From NCBI RefSeq assembly GCF_021223605.1, contig NZ_CP075175.1, positions 4,605,501 to 4,669,500 on the forward strand: DNA of 64,000 bases, given 5' to 3'. The notes below the pieces were generated by a model. It had not been told where the DNA came from and ran no database searches. It saw only the letters and a list, made by a program, of their open reading frames with translations. Positions 8,637 through 17,116 of this stretch are shown in pieces. How positions within the stretch are numbered: position 1 is the stretch's first letter; each line of letters starts with the position of its first letter. This stretch comes from Paenibacillus sp. 481 (GTDB lineage Bacteria; Bacillota; Bacilli; Paenibacillales; Paenibacillaceae). A program made the translations under genes and the position numbers.

Positions 8637-9260
8637 ATGAAAATCGAACGTCTGAGCCAAGACAAAATTCGAATTTTCCTAACGTTCGATGATTTATCTG
8701 AACGCGGGATCCAGCGTGAAGACCTGTGGCGAGAAATGTCCAAGCTACAAGAACTGTTTGCAGAAATGATGGATCAAGCGTATACCGAACTCGGCTTTGA
8801 TGCAACGGGACCGCTTGCCGTAGAAGTATTTGCTATGCCAGCTCAAGGTATGGTCGTCATTGTTACACGCACGCGTTGGGACAACTCATCTTCAAGTCAA
8901 TCATTACATGGTGACGAAGAGGAACTAGACGATGTATACGAAATGGAAGTTACATTAGAGGAAAGCGATACGATCGTGTTCGCCTTCCGCGATTTTGAAC
9001 ACTTCATTGAAGCGGCACATACGGTAAATGGTCAATTTTCCGTTTCTGGATCGCTCTACCAATATAATGGTCAATGGATCTATCATGTCGAACCTAATCA
9101 ATTGGAAACGGCTCGACTACAGGCTTTAATTGCTATCCTAGCAGAGTTTGGAGAAGCGACATCGGTCACGACGGCCGTCTTGGAGGAGTATGGCAAGTGC
9201 ATTATTGCGGAAGATGCGATTGCGGTTACATGCCAACACTTCAAGCCACGTAACACGTGA
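8637..9260 (+). CDS. mecA: Adapter protein MecA
   Basis: A 207-residue MecA homologue, the adapter that brings substrates such as ComK to the ClpCP protease in Bacillales. Seen: the typical N-terminus MKIERLSQDKIRIFLTFDDL with the substrate-binding half, an acidic linker around residues 85-105, and a ClpC-binding C-terminal domain (TIVFAFRDFEHFIEAAH). AAAGGAGGG precedes the ATG. It stands alone between two terminators. In B. subtilis, mecA affects competence and biofilm formation; the local targets are unknown. Confidence 0.93.
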   Translation: MKIERLSQDKIRIFLTFDDLSERGIQREDLWREMSKLQELFAEMMDQAYTELGFDATGPLAVEVFAMPAQGMVVIVTRTRWDNSSSSQSLHGDEEELDDVYEMEVTLEESDTIVFAFRDFEHFIEAAHTVNGQFSVSGSLYQYNGQWIYHVEPNQLETARLQALIAILAEFGEATSVTTAVLEEYGKCIIAEDAIAVTCQHFKPRNT

Positions 9261-9276
9261 TGTTGCTTATTATGAT

Positions 9277-9318
9277 GGGGGGTGCGCTTCATCCCGGATG
9301 ATGCGCACCTCCCATTTT
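9277..9318 (+). terminator. Likely terminator of mecA
   Basis: Stem GGGGGGTGCGC / GCGCACCTCCC (one mismatch), extended by TCATCC/GGATGA, with a modest T-rich tail (ATTTTC). It lies 17 bases after mecA. The weak T tract lowers confidence. Confidence 0.65.
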
Positions 9319-9454
9319 CAGTTTAGGTCATGTTATATTTAATTAATATATGCTTTTTCTAATTATTGGACACGAGCATGGGGAATTGACGCATGACATG
9401 ACAGCCCTTAAGCGTATTGCCAGTTGATATTATATCATTATGAGGTGAACGTAA

Positions 9455-10711
9455 ATGACCGCCAAGACTACAGATCACGCAACATTATTGCAATCGACTC
9501 AATTAGTAATTTCACAAGCTTTACATAGGCTTGGATTTGGAGACGATATGACAGACCTTCTTAGAGAGCCTTTGCGTACTTTGACTGTTCGTATTCCCGT
9601 TCGTATGGATAACGGTAAAGTAAAGGTATTTACAGGATATAGAGCACAGCATAACGATGCTGTCGGCCCAACGAAAGGCGGGGTACGCTTCCATCCGGAT
9701 GTATCTGAGGAAGAAGTGAAGGCGCTTTCAATTTGGATGAGCTTGAAATGTGGTATTGCTGATTTACCGTATGGTGGAGGTAAGGGCGGAGTCATTTGTG
9801 ATCCGCGCAAAATGTCATTTGGGGAGTTGGAACGCTTAAGCCGTGGTTACGTGCGGGCGATTAGCCAATTCGTAGGCCCGACTAAGGATATTCCAGCTCC
9901 AGACGTCATGACCAACTCGCAAATTATGGCGTGGATGGTTGATGAATACAGCCGTATTCGTGAGTTCGATTCTCCAGGCTTTATTACAGGTAAACCGCTT
10001 GTGCTCGGTGGCTCGCACGGTCGCGAGACAGCTACTGCACAAGGCGTAGTTATGATGATATATGAAGCACTAAAAGTGAAATCGATTCCGCTTAAAGATG
10101 CTCGTGTTATCGTGCAAGGCTTCGGTAATGCTGGTAGCTACTTGGCGAAGTTCATGTATGAAGCTGGTGCTAAAGTAGTCGGCATTTCCGACGTAAACGG
10201 AGCGTTGTATGACCCGAACGGGTTGGACATACCGGATTTACTTGACCGTCGCGATTCTTTCGGTACAGTAACGACGATGTTCAAGAACACGATACCGAAT
10301 GAAGATTTGCTTATTCAGCCGTGTGACATTCTTGTTCCGGCTGCCATTGAGAATCAAATCACAGAAGATAATGCTGGTCAAATTCAAGCACAAATTATCG
10401 TCGAAGCTGCTAACGGTCCGACGACGATCGAAGCGACTCGCATCGTAACCGAGCGGGGAATTTTGCTCGTACCGGACGTGCTGGCAAGTGCCGGCGGAGT
10501 CATCGTATCTTATTTCGAATGGGTGCAGAACAATCAGGGCTACTACTGGAGCGAAGAAGAAGTTATGCAAAAATTGCAAACGCTGATGACTCGCGGATTC
10601 CATAAAGTTTTTGAATTGCATCAACTGAAACAAGTAGACATGCGTCTTGCTGCTTATATGGTGGGCGTACGTAAGATGGCAGAAGCTTCGCGTTACCGGG
10701 GGTGGGTATAA
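9455..10711 (+). CDS. gudB: NAD-type glutamate dehydrogenase
   Basis: 418 residues. Interconverts glutamate and 2-oxoglutarate plus ammonia. Motifs: GGVRFHPDVSEEEVKALSIW, the active-site lysine loop LPYGGGKGGVICDP, and a Rossmann domain with VIVQGFGNAGSYLA. Length and spacing match hexameric GudB/RocG. The gudB name is preferred over rocG because prsW and ypeB follow, as they do near gudB in B. subtilis; the sequence alone does not separate the two. The duplication that inactivates gudB in laboratory B. subtilis was not checked by alignment. The site TGAGGTGA precedes the ATG. Confidence 0.93.
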   Translation: MTAKTTDHATLLQSTQLVISQALHRLGFGDDMTDLLREPLRTLTVRIPVRMDNGKVKVFTGYRAQHNDAVGPTKGGVRFHPDVSEEEVKALSIWMSLKCGIADLPYGGGKGGVICDPRKMSFGELERLSRGYVRAISQFVGPTKDIPAPDVMTNSQIMAWMVDEYSRIREFDSPGFITGKPLVLGGSHGRETATAQGVVMMIYEALKVKSIPLKDARVIVQGFGNAGSYLAKFMYEAGAKVVGISDVNGALYDPNGLDIPDLLDRRDSFGTVTTMFKNTIPNEDLLIQPCDILVPAAIENQITEDNAGQIQAQIIVEAANGPTTIEATRIVTERGILLVPDVLASAGGVIVSYFEWVQNNQGYYWSEEEVMQKLQTLMTRGFHKVFELHQLKQVDMRLAAYMVGVRKMAEASRYRGWV

Positions 10712-10713
10712 AC

Positions 10714-11484
10714 GTGACAGACTATTCGGCCATGACGATGTCCTTGGCCAGCGCCGCAATGAGTGCTGCGCAGACAAGTGACTTCGCAACGCCGATTTTG
10801 CCTGTTTTAACTGCTGCAATAGCGCCAGGACTTGCTTTATTAACTTATTTCTACTTAAAAGATCGTTACGACTATGAACCGATTCATCTCGTGATTCGAG
10901 TGTTTATCGTCGGAATTCTTATTGTATTTCCCATTATGATCATTCAGCATGGTCTGGTCATGTGGTGGGGGAAGAACCCGTTTCTGTTCTCGTTTATCAT
11001 TTCGGCAGGTGTGGAGGAGTTCATCAAATGGTTTGTCCTCTTTCATTTAATATACAATCATGTCGCGTTTGATGAGCATTACGACGGTATCTTGTATGCG
11101 GTGGCTGTGTCGCTTGGCTTCGCAACGATCGAAAACATTTTATATGCGTGGTTCCAATATACGTCCTTCTTTGAGTTGCTGATTCGGGCTTTGCTACCCG
11201 TATCCGGCCACGCCCTATTTGGGGTTATTATGGGTTATTATTTGGGCAAAGCCAAGTTCTCACAAGGTAACCTAACGAAGCGCTATATCGCGTTTTCGAT
11301 CGTGATTCCGATATTTTGGCACGGGGTTTATGATATTTTGTTGCTCACCGTGACGAGATACTGGCTATGGTTTGTCATCCCACTCATGCTGTTTTTATGG
11401 TACTTCGGAATGTCTAAAGTAAGACGAGCAACAGCGGGTTCGCCTTTTCGCCTGATCAAACGGGAAGAAGAGGTTAAAATGTAA
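10714..11484 (+). CDS. prsW: Intramembrane protease PrsW
   Basis: 256 residues, polytopic. PrsW-family motifs are present: AGVEEFIKWFVLFHLIY (the EExxK glutamates), SLGFATIENILY, a His in VSGHALFGVIMGYYLG, and FWHGVYDILL. In B. subtilis PrsW makes the first cut in the anti-sigma factor RsiW after envelope stress. GTG at 10714 is chosen since GGGGGTGGG lies just upstream; a GTG at 10702, inside gudB, is also possible. It follows gudB by two bases. A candidate target type (membrane zinc anti-sigma) occurs at 51064-51651. Confidence 0.9.
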   Translation: MTDYSAMTMSLASAAMSAAQTSDFATPILPVLTAAIAPGLALLTYFYLKDRYDYEPIHLVIRVFIVGILIVFPIMIIQHGLVMWWGKNPFLFSFIISAGVEEFIKWFVLFHLIYNHVAFDEHYDGILYAVAVSLGFATIENILYAWFQYTSFFELLIRALLPVSGHALFGVIMGYYLGKAKFSQGNLTKRYIAFSIVIPIFWHGVYDILLLTVTRYWLWFVIPLMLFLWYFGMSKVRRATAGSPFRLIKREEEVKM

Positions 11485-11543
11485 TAATTTTGGCGAAACT
11501 GCATATGAATACTTTTGGCTTTGGAAGCAGAAGGAGCGTTCAT

Positions 11544-11693
11544 ATGCGAATTAAAGTAACCATTCGTTGCAAGCAGTGTGGAGAAAAGTTTGTTTTACGA
11601 GGCAAACGAGAAAAGGGCAGGATCGAAACGGGATTTAAACAGTGCCTGTGCGATAATAGCGAACATTTTCTTGTAGATGAGTTGCCGATATAA
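11544..11693 (+). CDS. Small cysteine-containing protein, zinc-ribbon-like
   Basis: 49 residues, basic, not recognised. RCKQCGEKF carries a CxxC pair and GFKQCLCDNSEHF a CxC group, a spacing that could bind one zinc ion. ATG at 11544 is preferred to an in-frame TTG at 11490 because GAAGGAGCG lies 8 bases upstream. It occupies the place between prsW and ypeB where B. subtilis has sleB. Reality as a gene rests on the ribosome site and the cysteine pattern only. Confidence 0.6.
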   Translation: MRIKVTIRCKQCGEKFVLRGKREKGRIETGFKQCLCDNSEHFLVDELPI

Positions 11694-11789
11694 GAGCGTG
11701 ACACGGAAACGATGCATAAAGCACCTCCTTTTCCAGCAAACTAAGAGCAGTTACATGCACAATTTGCTATGAAGGGAGACGTTTGTACC

Positions 11790-13130
11790 ATGTATAAACG
11801 ATTTAGTGCTGTGATGTTTCCGATCGTCACGCTCTTATTTATTGGGGCCATTGTGTGGGGGTATCAGGAGAATCAGGAGAAGAACTCCATCCTTATCAAA
11901 GCCGAAAACCAATATCAGCGAGCCTTCCACGACTTAACGTTTCATGTTGATAAGCTACATAGTGAGTTAGGTCAGACGCTGGCCGTAAACGCTAAGTCGC
12001 AAGGGATGCAGCGTAAAGGCTTAGTGAACGTGTGGAGACTGACAAGTGAAGCACAAAACGAAATTAACCAGTTGCCGCTTACGTTAATGCCTTTTAACAA
12101 GACAGAGGATTTTCTGTCTCGTATCTCCAATTTTGCATACCGTACATCAGTTAGAGATCTAACCAAACATCCGTTGTCTACTGATGAGATGAACACGTTA
12201 AAATCTTTGTACCAGAACTCAGATCAAATCTCAAAAGATTTACAGCAGGTTCGGGAAAAAGTTATTAGTCAAAATTTACGTTGGATGGACGTCGAAACGG
12301 CAATGGCTTCCGAGCAGAAGGCGCTGGACAATACGATTATCGACGGATTCAAGACGGTTGATAAAAAAGTAAGTGAATATCCCGAGATCAACTGGGGCCC
12401 GTCTGTTGCGAATATTTACACGAAGCGCTCCGTCAAAATGCTAAAAGGTAATCCGATGTCAGCGAATGAAGTTAAAGCGAAAGCGGAGCAGTTTTTGGGT
12501 CACAAAAATAACGAGCCCATTCAAGTGAAAGAAAATGGCAAGAAGACGGATTATGAGTCCTATACTGCCACTGCCAATTACAAAGATGGAAACGGTTCTC
12601 TGTCTATGGACTATACGAAGCAAGGTCAGCTCATGTCTTTCATCGATACACGTCAAATCGGGGCCAAGCGAGTTTCCGCGCAAGATGCGGAGCAGAAAGC
12701 GCTTCAATTTTTAAGACGTCACAACTACCCTGAGATGGATGCTGTGCGTTACAATGAGCGCAACAACGTGGGCAGTTTTACATTTGTACCTGTAAAGGAT
12801 AACGTATATGTTTATCCTCAACAGGTTAGCGTACGTGTTGCCTTAGACAAAGGTGAAGTTACCGGCTTGCAAGCAACGGATTATGTTTATGAGGATAAAA
12901 ATCGCAGCGTACCGAAGCCAAAGCTAACCAAAAGCCAGGCGCAGGCTGCGCTTAATACCGAATTGAATTTGTTGTTTGACCGCTTGTCTCTAATCAAAAA
13001 CGATTCAGGTGAAGAAGTGCTTTGTTATGAATTTGGCGGCAAAGTAAACGGTTCAGCCTACCGTATTTATATCAATGCTGATAATGGTACGGAAGAGTCC
13101 ATGGAGGAAATGAAGCTTATTTCGGGTTAA
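11790..13130 (+). CDS. ypeB: Germination protein YpeB
   Basis: 446 residues. An N-terminal membrane anchor (FSAVMFPIVTLLFIGAIVWG) is followed by a long helical N-domain (about 30-210) and three PepSY-like repeats in the C-terminal half, for example VKAKAEQFLGHKNNEPIQV, DAEQKALQFLRRHNYPEM and SQAQAALNTELNLLFDRLSL. YpeB sits in the spore inner membrane and is needed to install or stabilise the cortex-lytic enzyme SleB. ATG at 11790 has AAGGGAG upstream. SleB, its usual neighbour and partner, is not encoded next to it here. Confidence 0.93.
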   Translation: MYKRFSAVMFPIVTLLFIGAIVWGYQENQEKNSILIKAENQYQRAFHDLTFHVDKLHSELGQTLAVNAKSQGMQRKGLVNVWRLTSEAQNEINQLPLTLMPFNKTEDFLSRISNFAYRTSVRDLTKHPLSTDEMNTLKSLYQNSDQISKDLQQVREKVISQNLRWMDVETAMASEQKALDNTIIDGFKTVDKKVSEYPEINWGPSVANIYTKRSVKMLKGNPMSANEVKAKAEQFLGHKNNEPIQVKENGKKTDYESYTATANYKDGNGSLSMDYTKQGQLMSFIDTRQIGAKRVSAQDAEQKALQFLRRHNYPEMDAVRYNERNNVGSFTFVPVKDNVYVYPQQVSVRVALDKGEVTGLQATDYVYEDKNRSVPKPKLTKSQAQAALNTELNLLFDRLSLIKNDSGEEVLCYEFGGKVNGSAYRIYINADNGTEESMEEMKLISG

Positions 13131-13146
13131 AGATGTACATTTTCAT

Positions 13147-13222
13147 AGATGACAATGCTGTATCAGCTCCTATTCCCGACGAATATGGGCAATAGATGCA
13201 GCGTTGTCATCTTTTTCTTTTG
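13147..13222 (+). terminator. Terminator after ypeB
   Basis: Stem AGATGACAATGCTG (13147-13160) pairs with CAGCGTTGTCATCT (13199-13212) with one mismatch and is followed by TTTTTCTTTT. The 38-base loop is large. Confidence 0.7.
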
Positions 13223-13246
13223 AGGGAGCATTTGCCGTGCTATAAT
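13218..13246 (+). promoter_or_regulatory. Promoter candidate for motI/ypfA
   Basis: TTTTGA and a perfect TATAAT are 17 bases apart, 20 bases before the ATG at 13266. The -35 is poor. Confidence 0.5.
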
Positions 13247-13265
13247 TAGTATGGAGGGTGAGTAA

Positions 13266-13913
13266 ATGTTACCAAATGTAAGTGATACAATCATGATTCA
13301 ATCGACGCGCTCGCAAAATGGCAATCCAGAATACAAAGCACGGGTTGCTGATATCGACGAAACGAGCCTATGGATTGAGATACCTATAAACGAAACAACG
13401 GGAAAGTATGGTTTCTTTATATCTGGAGAAGAATTGGACGTTTATTATACACAAATTGAGGGCGTGAAGTGGCATTTTAGCACGGCAGTTATCGGGGCGA
13501 AGCAAGATCAAGGAGTAAGATTAATGGGTTTGCGCAAACCGGAACCGCATTGGATGACAAAAATGCAGCGTCGCAGTTATTTGCGTGTACAGGCCAAGCT
13601 TGAAATGGCGTTACGAACAGAAGATGGAGTGAAGTTTCTCGCGTTTACAGAGGATGTGAGCGGGGGAGGCGTTTCGTTTATGATGGATATTAAACAAGAA
13701 TTAACGGAACTACAAAAAATCCAATGTTGGCTAGTTGCCCCGTTTAAGAGTGGAGCTATTGAGCATATTTTTTTTGTTGGAGAGATCATAAGGTTGCAAT
13801 CGGTAAATGAAGAACAGCAGCTTGTAATGATGAAATTTGATCGCATTGCAGATGTGGAGCAGCAACGTCTGATTCGATACTGTTTTGAGCGTCAGTTGGA
13901 CTTGAGGAAATAA
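13266..13913 (+). CDS. PilZ-domain c-di-GMP receptor, YpfA/MotI flagellar brake type
   Basis: 215 residues with an N-terminal YcgR-like domain (about 1-95) and a C-terminal PilZ domain. The c-di-GMP binding residues are visible: QRRSYLRVQAK supplies the RxxxR arginines and EDVSGGGVSFM the DxSxxG loop. In B. subtilis YpfA (MotI/DgrA) binds c-di-GMP and disengages the flagellar stator MotA. Gene order ypeB-ypfA-cmk is conserved with Bacillus and supports the assignment. GGAGGGTGAGTAA precedes the ATG. Confidence 0.9.
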   Translation: MLPNVSDTIMIQSTRSQNGNPEYKARVADIDETSLWIEIPINETTGKYGFFISGEELDVYYTQIEGVKWHFSTAVIGAKQDQGVRLMGLRKPEPHWMTKMQRRSYLRVQAKLEMALRTEDGVKFLAFTEDVSGGGVSFMMDIKQELTELQKIQCWLVAPFKSGAIEHIFFVGEIIRLQSVNEEQQLVMMKFDRIADVEQQRLIRYCFERQLDLRK

Positions 13914-13981
13914 AGAGTGATTGCATAACATGTGTTAAATGAAACCAAACTAGCTCCGAGTACTAAACGGAGGTGTTGTCT

Positions 13982-14224
13982 GTGTTTCATTCGCTAAACA
14001 TGCTTTCACAATTAAAGCGTTATAAGCGACAGTTCAAACGTCGGCTTACGATTGACACATGGGATAAAGTAGCGACCATCATTAGTCGCCTATGTATCGT
14101 ATGTATTGTTTTACTCGCACTTATTCAGTTATTACTACTGTGGGCTCCTATTCGAACCATTATGAATGGTGTTGAGCAATTAGAGGGGACTTCTCAATGG
14201 CGCGTACATATGGAGATGAAATGA
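13982..14224 (+). CDS. Small membrane protein at the ypfB position
   Basis: 80 residues; not recognised by sequence. A basic N-terminal segment (QLKRYKRQFKRRLTIDTWDK) is followed by one long hydrophobic helix (about 40-62, IVCIVLLALIQLLLLWAPI). GTG at 13982 is chosen over GTG 13973 because CGGAGG lies 8 bases upstream of it. It lies between the PilZ gene and cmk, where B. subtilis has the small gene ypfB. No function is proposed. Confidence 0.65.
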   Translation: MFHSLNMLSQLKRYKRQFKRRLTIDTWDKVATIISRLCIVCIVLLALIQLLLLWAPIRTIMNGVEQLEGTSQWRVHMEMK

Positions 14225-14267
14225 TCAGGTGTCGTGCATTCGTACCGCATAATTGACGTTTGTCATT

Positions 14268-14296
14268 TTGCATCCGTAAATGTTGTGTGGTATAAT
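14268..14296 (+). promoter_or_regulatory. Sigma-A type promoter before cmk
   Basis: TTGCAT (14268-14273) and TATAAT (14291-14296) are 17 bases apart. The start site would fall near 14303, directly in front of the hairpin at 14306-14326. Confidence 0.65.
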
Positions 14297-14305
14297 TTTC
14301 ACGTT

Positions 14306-14326
14306 GCAGGCAATGCCTGCTTTTTT
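14306..14326 (+). terminator. Short terminator-like hairpin just downstream of the cmk promoter
   Basis: GCAGGC-AAT-GCCTGC followed by six T. It can end readthrough from the upstream small gene, but it sits within a few bases of the predicted cmk start site, so its effect on cmk is unclear. Confidence 0.55.
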
Positions 14327-14360
14327 CATGATGCTCTAATAGGGAAAGGAGTCAGACCCG

Positions 14361-15062
14361 TTGACATCACCTTCTAAAGTTATGACAACACGCATGAATA
14401 TCGCAATCGACGGGCCTGCAGGGGCAGGAAAGAGTACGGTTGCTCGTCACGTTGCTCGTGAGTTAGGTTACGTCTATATCGACACGGGAGCCATGTATCG
14501 GGCGGTTTCATTACATATGATTCGCACTGGCATTCAGCCAGATCAAGTGGAAGAAGCTGTAGCTGAAATGCAGCGACTGCACTTGGAACTGTTGCCAGGT
14601 TCAGAACGTCAGACGGTTCTACTGAATAAAGAAGACGTTACAGAAACGATTCGCACACCAGAGATCAGCCAGTTCGCATCTCTGTTTGCTCAACTCGAAC
14701 CTATTCGCATAAAGCTTGTACATATGCAGCGTCAAATGGCCGAACAGAAAGGCATCGTAATGGATGGTCGAGACATCGGTACACACGTTCTCCCAGATGC
14801 GGAATTCAAGTGGTTTTTAACAGCTTCTGTCGAAGAACGCGCGCGCAGACGCTATGTGGAATATATGGATAAGGAAAATGTAACCTTAGAGCAGCTTATG
14901 CACGATATCGAGCAGCGGGATCGTCAAGACGAAACTCGTGAAATATCCCCGCTTAGACTAGCGGATGACGCCATTTTGTTAGATACGTCTAGCATGTCCA
15001 TTGACGAGGTCGTGAACGTTATCGTTCAACGTGCTATTTTAAGGAAAGATGGTGAGCAGTAA
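14361..15062 (+). CDS. cmk: Cytidylate kinase
   Basis: 233 residues. Phosphorylates CMP and dCMP with ATP. Seen: the P-loop IAIDGPAGAGKSTVARHVA, the CMP-binding IDTGAMYRAVSL, GIVMDGRDIGTHVLPDAEFK, and the lid arginines in SVEERARRRYVEY. TTG at 14361 has AAAGGAG at the right distance, so translation probably starts there; ATG codons at 14382 and 14394 would give proteins 7 or 11 residues shorter, nearer the usual length. It starts the cmk-plsC pair, with 5 bases between them. Confidence 0.93.
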   Translation: MTSPSKVMTTRMNIAIDGPAGAGKSTVARHVARELGYVYIDTGAMYRAVSLHMIRTGIQPDQVEEAVAEMQRLHLELLPGSERQTVLLNKEDVTETIRTPEISQFASLFAQLEPIRIKLVHMQRQMAEQKGIVMDGRDIGTHVLPDAEFKWFLTASVEERARRRYVEYMDKENVTLEQLMHDIEQRDRQDETREISPLRLADDAILLDTSSMSIDEVVNVIVQRAILRKDGEQ

Positions 15063-15067
15063 AATAT

Positions 15068-15667
15068 ATGCTATATACGTTCAGTTGTAAGCTGCTTCGT
15101 GTTATATACAAGCTACTGTTCCGATTCGAAGTGAAAGGGCTAGAGAATATACCGAAAGATAGCGGCGTACTACTCTGCTCCAATCACATCAGCAACTTAG
15201 ACCCTCCTGCCATGGGCATTTGGATAGATAGGCAAATTCGCTTTATGGCCAAACAGGAACTGTTCGACATCCCGCTGCTAGGCCGTTTAATTAAAGCGCT
15301 AGGAGCCTTTCCTGTTAAACGTGGTGGCGTCAGCAAAGAATCGATACGTACTTCCTTTCAATTGCTGAAGGATGGGGGAGTCATGGCTATTTTCCCAGAG
15401 GGTACTCGTAACATGGATGGCGCAGTTGAAGCGAAGAAAGGTGCTGCCATGATTGCCTTACGCAGCGGTGCTGCGGTCGTGCCAGTCGCGATTTGCGGGC
15501 AATACAAACTTTTTCGTAAAATGAAAGTCGTATACGGGCCACCAGTTGACCTGTCTGATTTGGTCGAATTAAAAGGCGGCGAAGTATTAGAACAAGCTAC
15601 AGAGCGTATTATGTCGCACATCAATGAGATGCTTCGTGCCGAAATGGCTCCGACAACCTCTCGTTAG
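15068..15667 (+). CDS. plsC: 1-acyl-sn-glycerol-3-phosphate acyltransferase
   Basis: 199 residues. Adds the second acyl chain in phosphatidic acid synthesis at the membrane. The four acyltransferase blocks can be read: CSNHISNLDPPAMG (NHxxxxD catalytic pair), FPVKRGGVSKESIRT, FPEGTRNMDGAVEAKKGAA, and VVPVAICG. It follows cmk by five bases. With plsY at 19157 and gpsA at 19758, much of the phosphatidic acid pathway lies in this 6 kb segment. Confidence 0.93.
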   Translation: MLYTFSCKLLRVIYKLLFRFEVKGLENIPKDSGVLLCSNHISNLDPPAMGIWIDRQIRFMAKQELFDIPLLGRLIKALGAFPVKRGGVSKESIRTSFQLLKDGGVMAIFPEGTRNMDGAVEAKKGAAMIALRSGAAVVPVAICGQYKLFRKMKVVYGPPVDLSDLVELKGGEVLEQATERIMSHINEMLRAEMAPTTSR

Positions 15668-15801
15668 TGTGATGCATGTTTTTATAATTTGGTAAGATAC
15701 TACAGGTATTATTTTCACGTTATTTTGTGAACATGTTTTGATCCTTGCTCCTATCTGGGGCATGTTTCAATAAATGGGTTGCAATTGAGGAGGTAATTTA
15801 C

Positions 15802-17013
15802 ATGTCCGAAGAAACAAAGGTATCAGCTGAAACGACAAATCAAGATGCTTTGAACAACATCGTGGCGCTGAAAAAAGGTGACACAGTCAAAGGAACAATC
15901 GTCAAAATTGAGGACAATCAAGCATTTGTAAGTATTGGCTATAAATACGACGGCGTTATTCCTGTTCGTGAATTATCCGCTGTATCTGTAGATAAAGCTT
16001 CTGATGCTGTACAAATCGGTCAAGAAGTAGAAAGCAAAGTCGTGAGCATTGACGACGAAAAGGAGCGACTTGTATTGTCTAAGCGTCAAGTTGATAGCGA
16101 GCAAGCTTGGGATGTATTGCAACAGCGCTTCGAATCACAAGAAGTGTTCGAAGTAACCGTTTCTGACGTTGTAAAAGGCGGTATTGTAGCGGACGTTGGC
16201 GTTCGCGCGTTTATTCCTGCTTCCATGGTAGAGCGTCACTTTGTAGAAGATTTCAGTGATTACAAAGGAAAGACACTACGTGTTAAAGTTAAAGAAATCG
16301 ACCGTGAAAACAATAAGCTGATCCTGTCTCAAAAAGAAGTGCTTGATGCGGAATTTGAGTCTAATAAAAAGCAAATCTTGTCCAACTTGCAAGAAGGTCA
16401 AGAGTTGGAAGGTACCGTACAACGCTTGACACAATTTGGTGCATTTGTTGATGTAGGTGGCGTGGATGGATTGGTTCACGTATCTGAAATCGCATGGCAG
16501 CATGTTGATAAGCCGGCTGACGTTGTTCAAGAAGGCCAACAGGTGAAAGTAAAAGTGCTTAAAGTTGATCCTGCAAACGGTAAAATCAGCTTGAGCATGA
16601 AGGCTACTCAACCAGGTCCTTGGGAGCAATCCTCTGGCAACATCAAGACTGGTGAAATCATTAGTGGCGTAGTTAGACGCCTTGTTGATTTCGGTGCATT
16701 CGTTGAGGTTGCACCAGGCGTAGAAGGTTTGGTTCATATTTCTCAAATTTCACATCGTCATATTGCAACACCGTATGAAGTATTGAAACAAGGCCAAACG
16801 GTTCAAGTAAAAGTGTTGGATTTCAATCCTGCTGAAAAGCGTGTTAGCTTGAGCATCAAAGAAACAGAAGAAGCTCCAGCACAAGCGCCAAAACAGGAGA
16901 AGAAAGTGTTCAAGGAAGATTTGAACAATAACCCTAACGTATCCTTGAGCAACCAAGGCATGAGCGTTACATTGGGTGAGCGTTTCGGCGACATGCTCGG
17001 CAAACTGAAATAA
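15802..17013 (+). CDS. rpsA: Ribosomal protein S1 homologue (YpfD type)
   Basis: 403 residues with four S1 RNA-binding repeats beginning near residues 20, 105, 190 and 275, for example GDTVKGTIVKIEDNQAFVSI, GTVQRLTQFGAFVDVGGVDG and GVVRRLVDFGAFVEVAPGVE. Gram-positive S1 homologues are shorter than the six-repeat E. coli protein and their role in translation is less strict; B. subtilis calls it YpfD. ATG at 15802 follows GAGGAGGT; the longer frame from 15745 lacks a site. A strong terminator follows. Confidence 0.93.
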   Translation: MSEETKVSAETTNQDALNNIVALKKGDTVKGTIVKIEDNQAFVSIGYKYDGVIPVRELSAVSVDKASDAVQIGQEVESKVVSIDDEKERLVLSKRQVDSEQAWDVLQQRFESQEVFEVTVSDVVKGGIVADVGVRAFIPASMVERHFVEDFSDYKGKTLRVKVKEIDRENNKLILSQKEVLDAEFESNKKQILSNLQEGQELEGTVQRLTQFGAFVDVGGVDGLVHVSEIAWQHVDKPADVVQEGQQVKVKVLKVDPANGKISLSMKATQPGPWEQSSGNIKTGEIISGVVRRLVDFGAFVEVAPGVEGLVHISQISHRHIATPYEVLKQGQTVQVKVLDFNPAEKRVSLSIKETEEAPAQAPKQEKKVFKEDLNNNPNVSLSNQGMSVTLGERFGDMLGKLK

Positions 17014-17024
17014 AACATTACGTT

Positions 17025-17054
17025 CGGCGGACTCGATGAGTCCGCCGATTATTT
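17025..17054 (+). terminator. Terminator after the S1 homologue
   Basis: A perfect 10-bp stem CGGCGGACTC / GAGTCCGCCG with a 3-base loop, followed by ATTATTTTTG, 12 bases after the stop codon. Confidence 0.85.
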
Positions 17055-17116
17055 TTGCTGTCCCGTTCAAATAATAAGCAGAGCTTGCGATTGTGATGAA
17101 CGGGAGGGGATCGGCA

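Noticed and set aside
9320-9454. Riboswitch upstream of gudB
   Set aside because: The 135 bases show no terminator/antiterminator pair or conserved aptamer core.
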